Source of the DNA: Lentimicrobiaceae bacterium
GTDB lineage: Bacteria > Bacteroidota > Bacteroidia > Bacteroidales > SKPS01
Assembly (NCBI GenBank): GCA_007119395.1
Contig: SKPS01000164.1
Span: 1 to 22,680 of the forward strand
Direction: 5' to 3'
DNA length: 22,680 bases
The position numbers and the translations under genes are program-made. The notes under the pieces are model-generated. The model saw only the letters and a program-made list of their open reading frames with translations, ran no database searches and was not told the DNA's origin. This document shows, piece by piece, positions 22,020-22,680 of this stretch. Numbering within the stretch: position 1 is the first letter of the stretch; every line of letters starts with the position of its first letter.

Positions 22020-22680
22020 ATGCTGTTGCCCAATCGGAGACACAATCTGTTGTTCGCTTTGTTCATGCCACTGTTGTTGGCTTGTCTGTTCGCCGGCTTT
22101 ACAGGTTGTTCCAAAGAGGAGGAGATACCGGTTGAAGAGCCCTCCCCTTCTGTCACTCCCTGGGTTACCATTGAGGTGGAGGCCCTCAACACCCACAGGG
22201 AGGTGTTTTTCAGCGAGGCCGTGGGCGACAGTGTCAGCTTTCATATCTTTCTGCCTGACGGATACCATGCAGATACCACTCAATTTTTCCCGGTCATATA
22301 CTGGCTCCACGGCAGTGGAGGTGGTGAGGCTGGCATAGCACCTTTGGCTGCCCACTTTCATCAGGCCATGTCAGATGGAAAAATCCCGGAGGCGCTGGTG
22401 GTTTTCCCCAATGGGTTACCGCATGGGATGTGGTGCAACTCTAAAGATGGGAAACAGCCGGTGGAGAATATGTTTATTCATGATCTGATACCACATGTAG
22501 ACAAGGAGTATCGCACCATTGCCACGCGACGGGGGCGCGTAGTGGAGGGGTTCAGCATGGGTGGTTATGGCGCTGCCAGGTTTGGCTTCAGACACCACCA
22601 CCTCTTTGGCGGGTTCTCCCTGTTCGGGGCTGGCCCTTTGCAAAAAGACTTCTCGGAGGTGCCACCTCAGAATCAACACA
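22020..22680 (+). CDS. Esterase-like alpha/beta hydrolase lipoprotein (5' part)
   Basis: 220 residues are visible and the frame runs off the window. The signal peptide (RRHNLLFALFMPLLLACLFAG) is followed by a lipobox at FTGC, Cys30; LLLAC at Cys22 is an alternative. After Cys30 comes SKEEEIPVEE, fitting the Lys-acidic surface-export signal of Bacteroidota lipoproteins. The enzyme part has VIYWLHGSGGGEAG (oxyanion region), LVVFPNGLPHGMW, and the nucleophile elbow GFSMGGYGA with Ser in G-x-S-x-G. This resembles the esterase D/FrmB-like (PF00756) family seen in carbohydrate-ester and acyl esterases. The catalytic Asp and His lie beyond the window. It is probably an outer-membrane esterase; the substrate is unknown. 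Confidence 0.88.
   Translation, partial: MLLPNRRHNLLFALFMPLLLACLFAGFTGCSKEEEIPVEEPSPSVTPWVTIEVEALNTHREVFFSEAVGDSVSFHIFLPDGYHADTTQFFPVIYWLHGSGGGEAGIAPLAAHFHQAMSDGKIPEALVVFPNGLPHGMWCNSKDGKQPVENMFIHDLIPHVDKEYRTIATRRGRVVEGFSMGGYGAARFGFRHHHLFGGFSLFGAGPLQKDFSEVPPQNQH

Overview
The window comes from a member of the Bacteroidota, probably an environmental Bacteroidales- or Cytophaga-like organism. The evidence is three proteins with type A Por-secretion (T9SS) tails, one protein with a gliding-motility/CHU_C (type B) tail, a FISUMP-domain lipoprotein, lipoproteins reading C-S-K-E after the lipidated cysteine, TAnnTTTG-like -7 boxes, and very few Shine-Dalgarno sequences. No rRNA, tRNA, IS element, CRISPR array or phage gene was seen. 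The gene content is mostly ordinary. The unusual material is in the intergenic DNA and at a few gene ends.

Layout. Positions 2-8192 hold a same-strand run of exported proteins: the end of a beta-propeller-like T9SS cargo, a ~1300-aa beta-helix T9SS cargo whose start lies behind a G-tract frameshift, a 430-aa CHU_C protein, and a FISUMP lipoprotein. The gaps contain short tandem arrays (7-, 8- and 10-bp units), a palindromic dispersed repeat and a large imperfect inverted repeat. Positions 8576-10440 hold hldE2 (rfaE2) and radA, 5 bp apart. On the minus strand follow a double-CDGSH protein, an unknown membrane-anchored protein and a coiled-coil OmpA-family lipoprotein. A GT-C-type membrane glycosyltransferase gene (plus) converges on a PutP-like sodium/solute symporter (minus). 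Positions 15935-16522 hold a hydrolase remnant without its 5' third. A delta-60-repeat T9SS protein (plus) converges on an Hsp20 gene (minus) across a bidirectional terminator.

Positions 18949-21313 (minus) hold a two-gene membrane Fe-S module: a NarI-like heme-b/HdrC-like subunit, then an HdrB-like CCG-domain subunit. Together they match a single-chain quinone-linked oxidoreductase of the FadF type cut in two. A 29-copy octamer array fills the gap between them. The window ends with a DUF5362-like membrane protein and the first 220 codons of an esterase lipoprotein.

The best leads are the G-tract between the apparent true start and the reading frame of the beta-helix protein, the octamer arrays that begin exactly at stop codons in three of three cases with the G-rich strand in the sense orientation, and the array inside the split Fe-S operon. 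I did not find a clear new multi-gene system.
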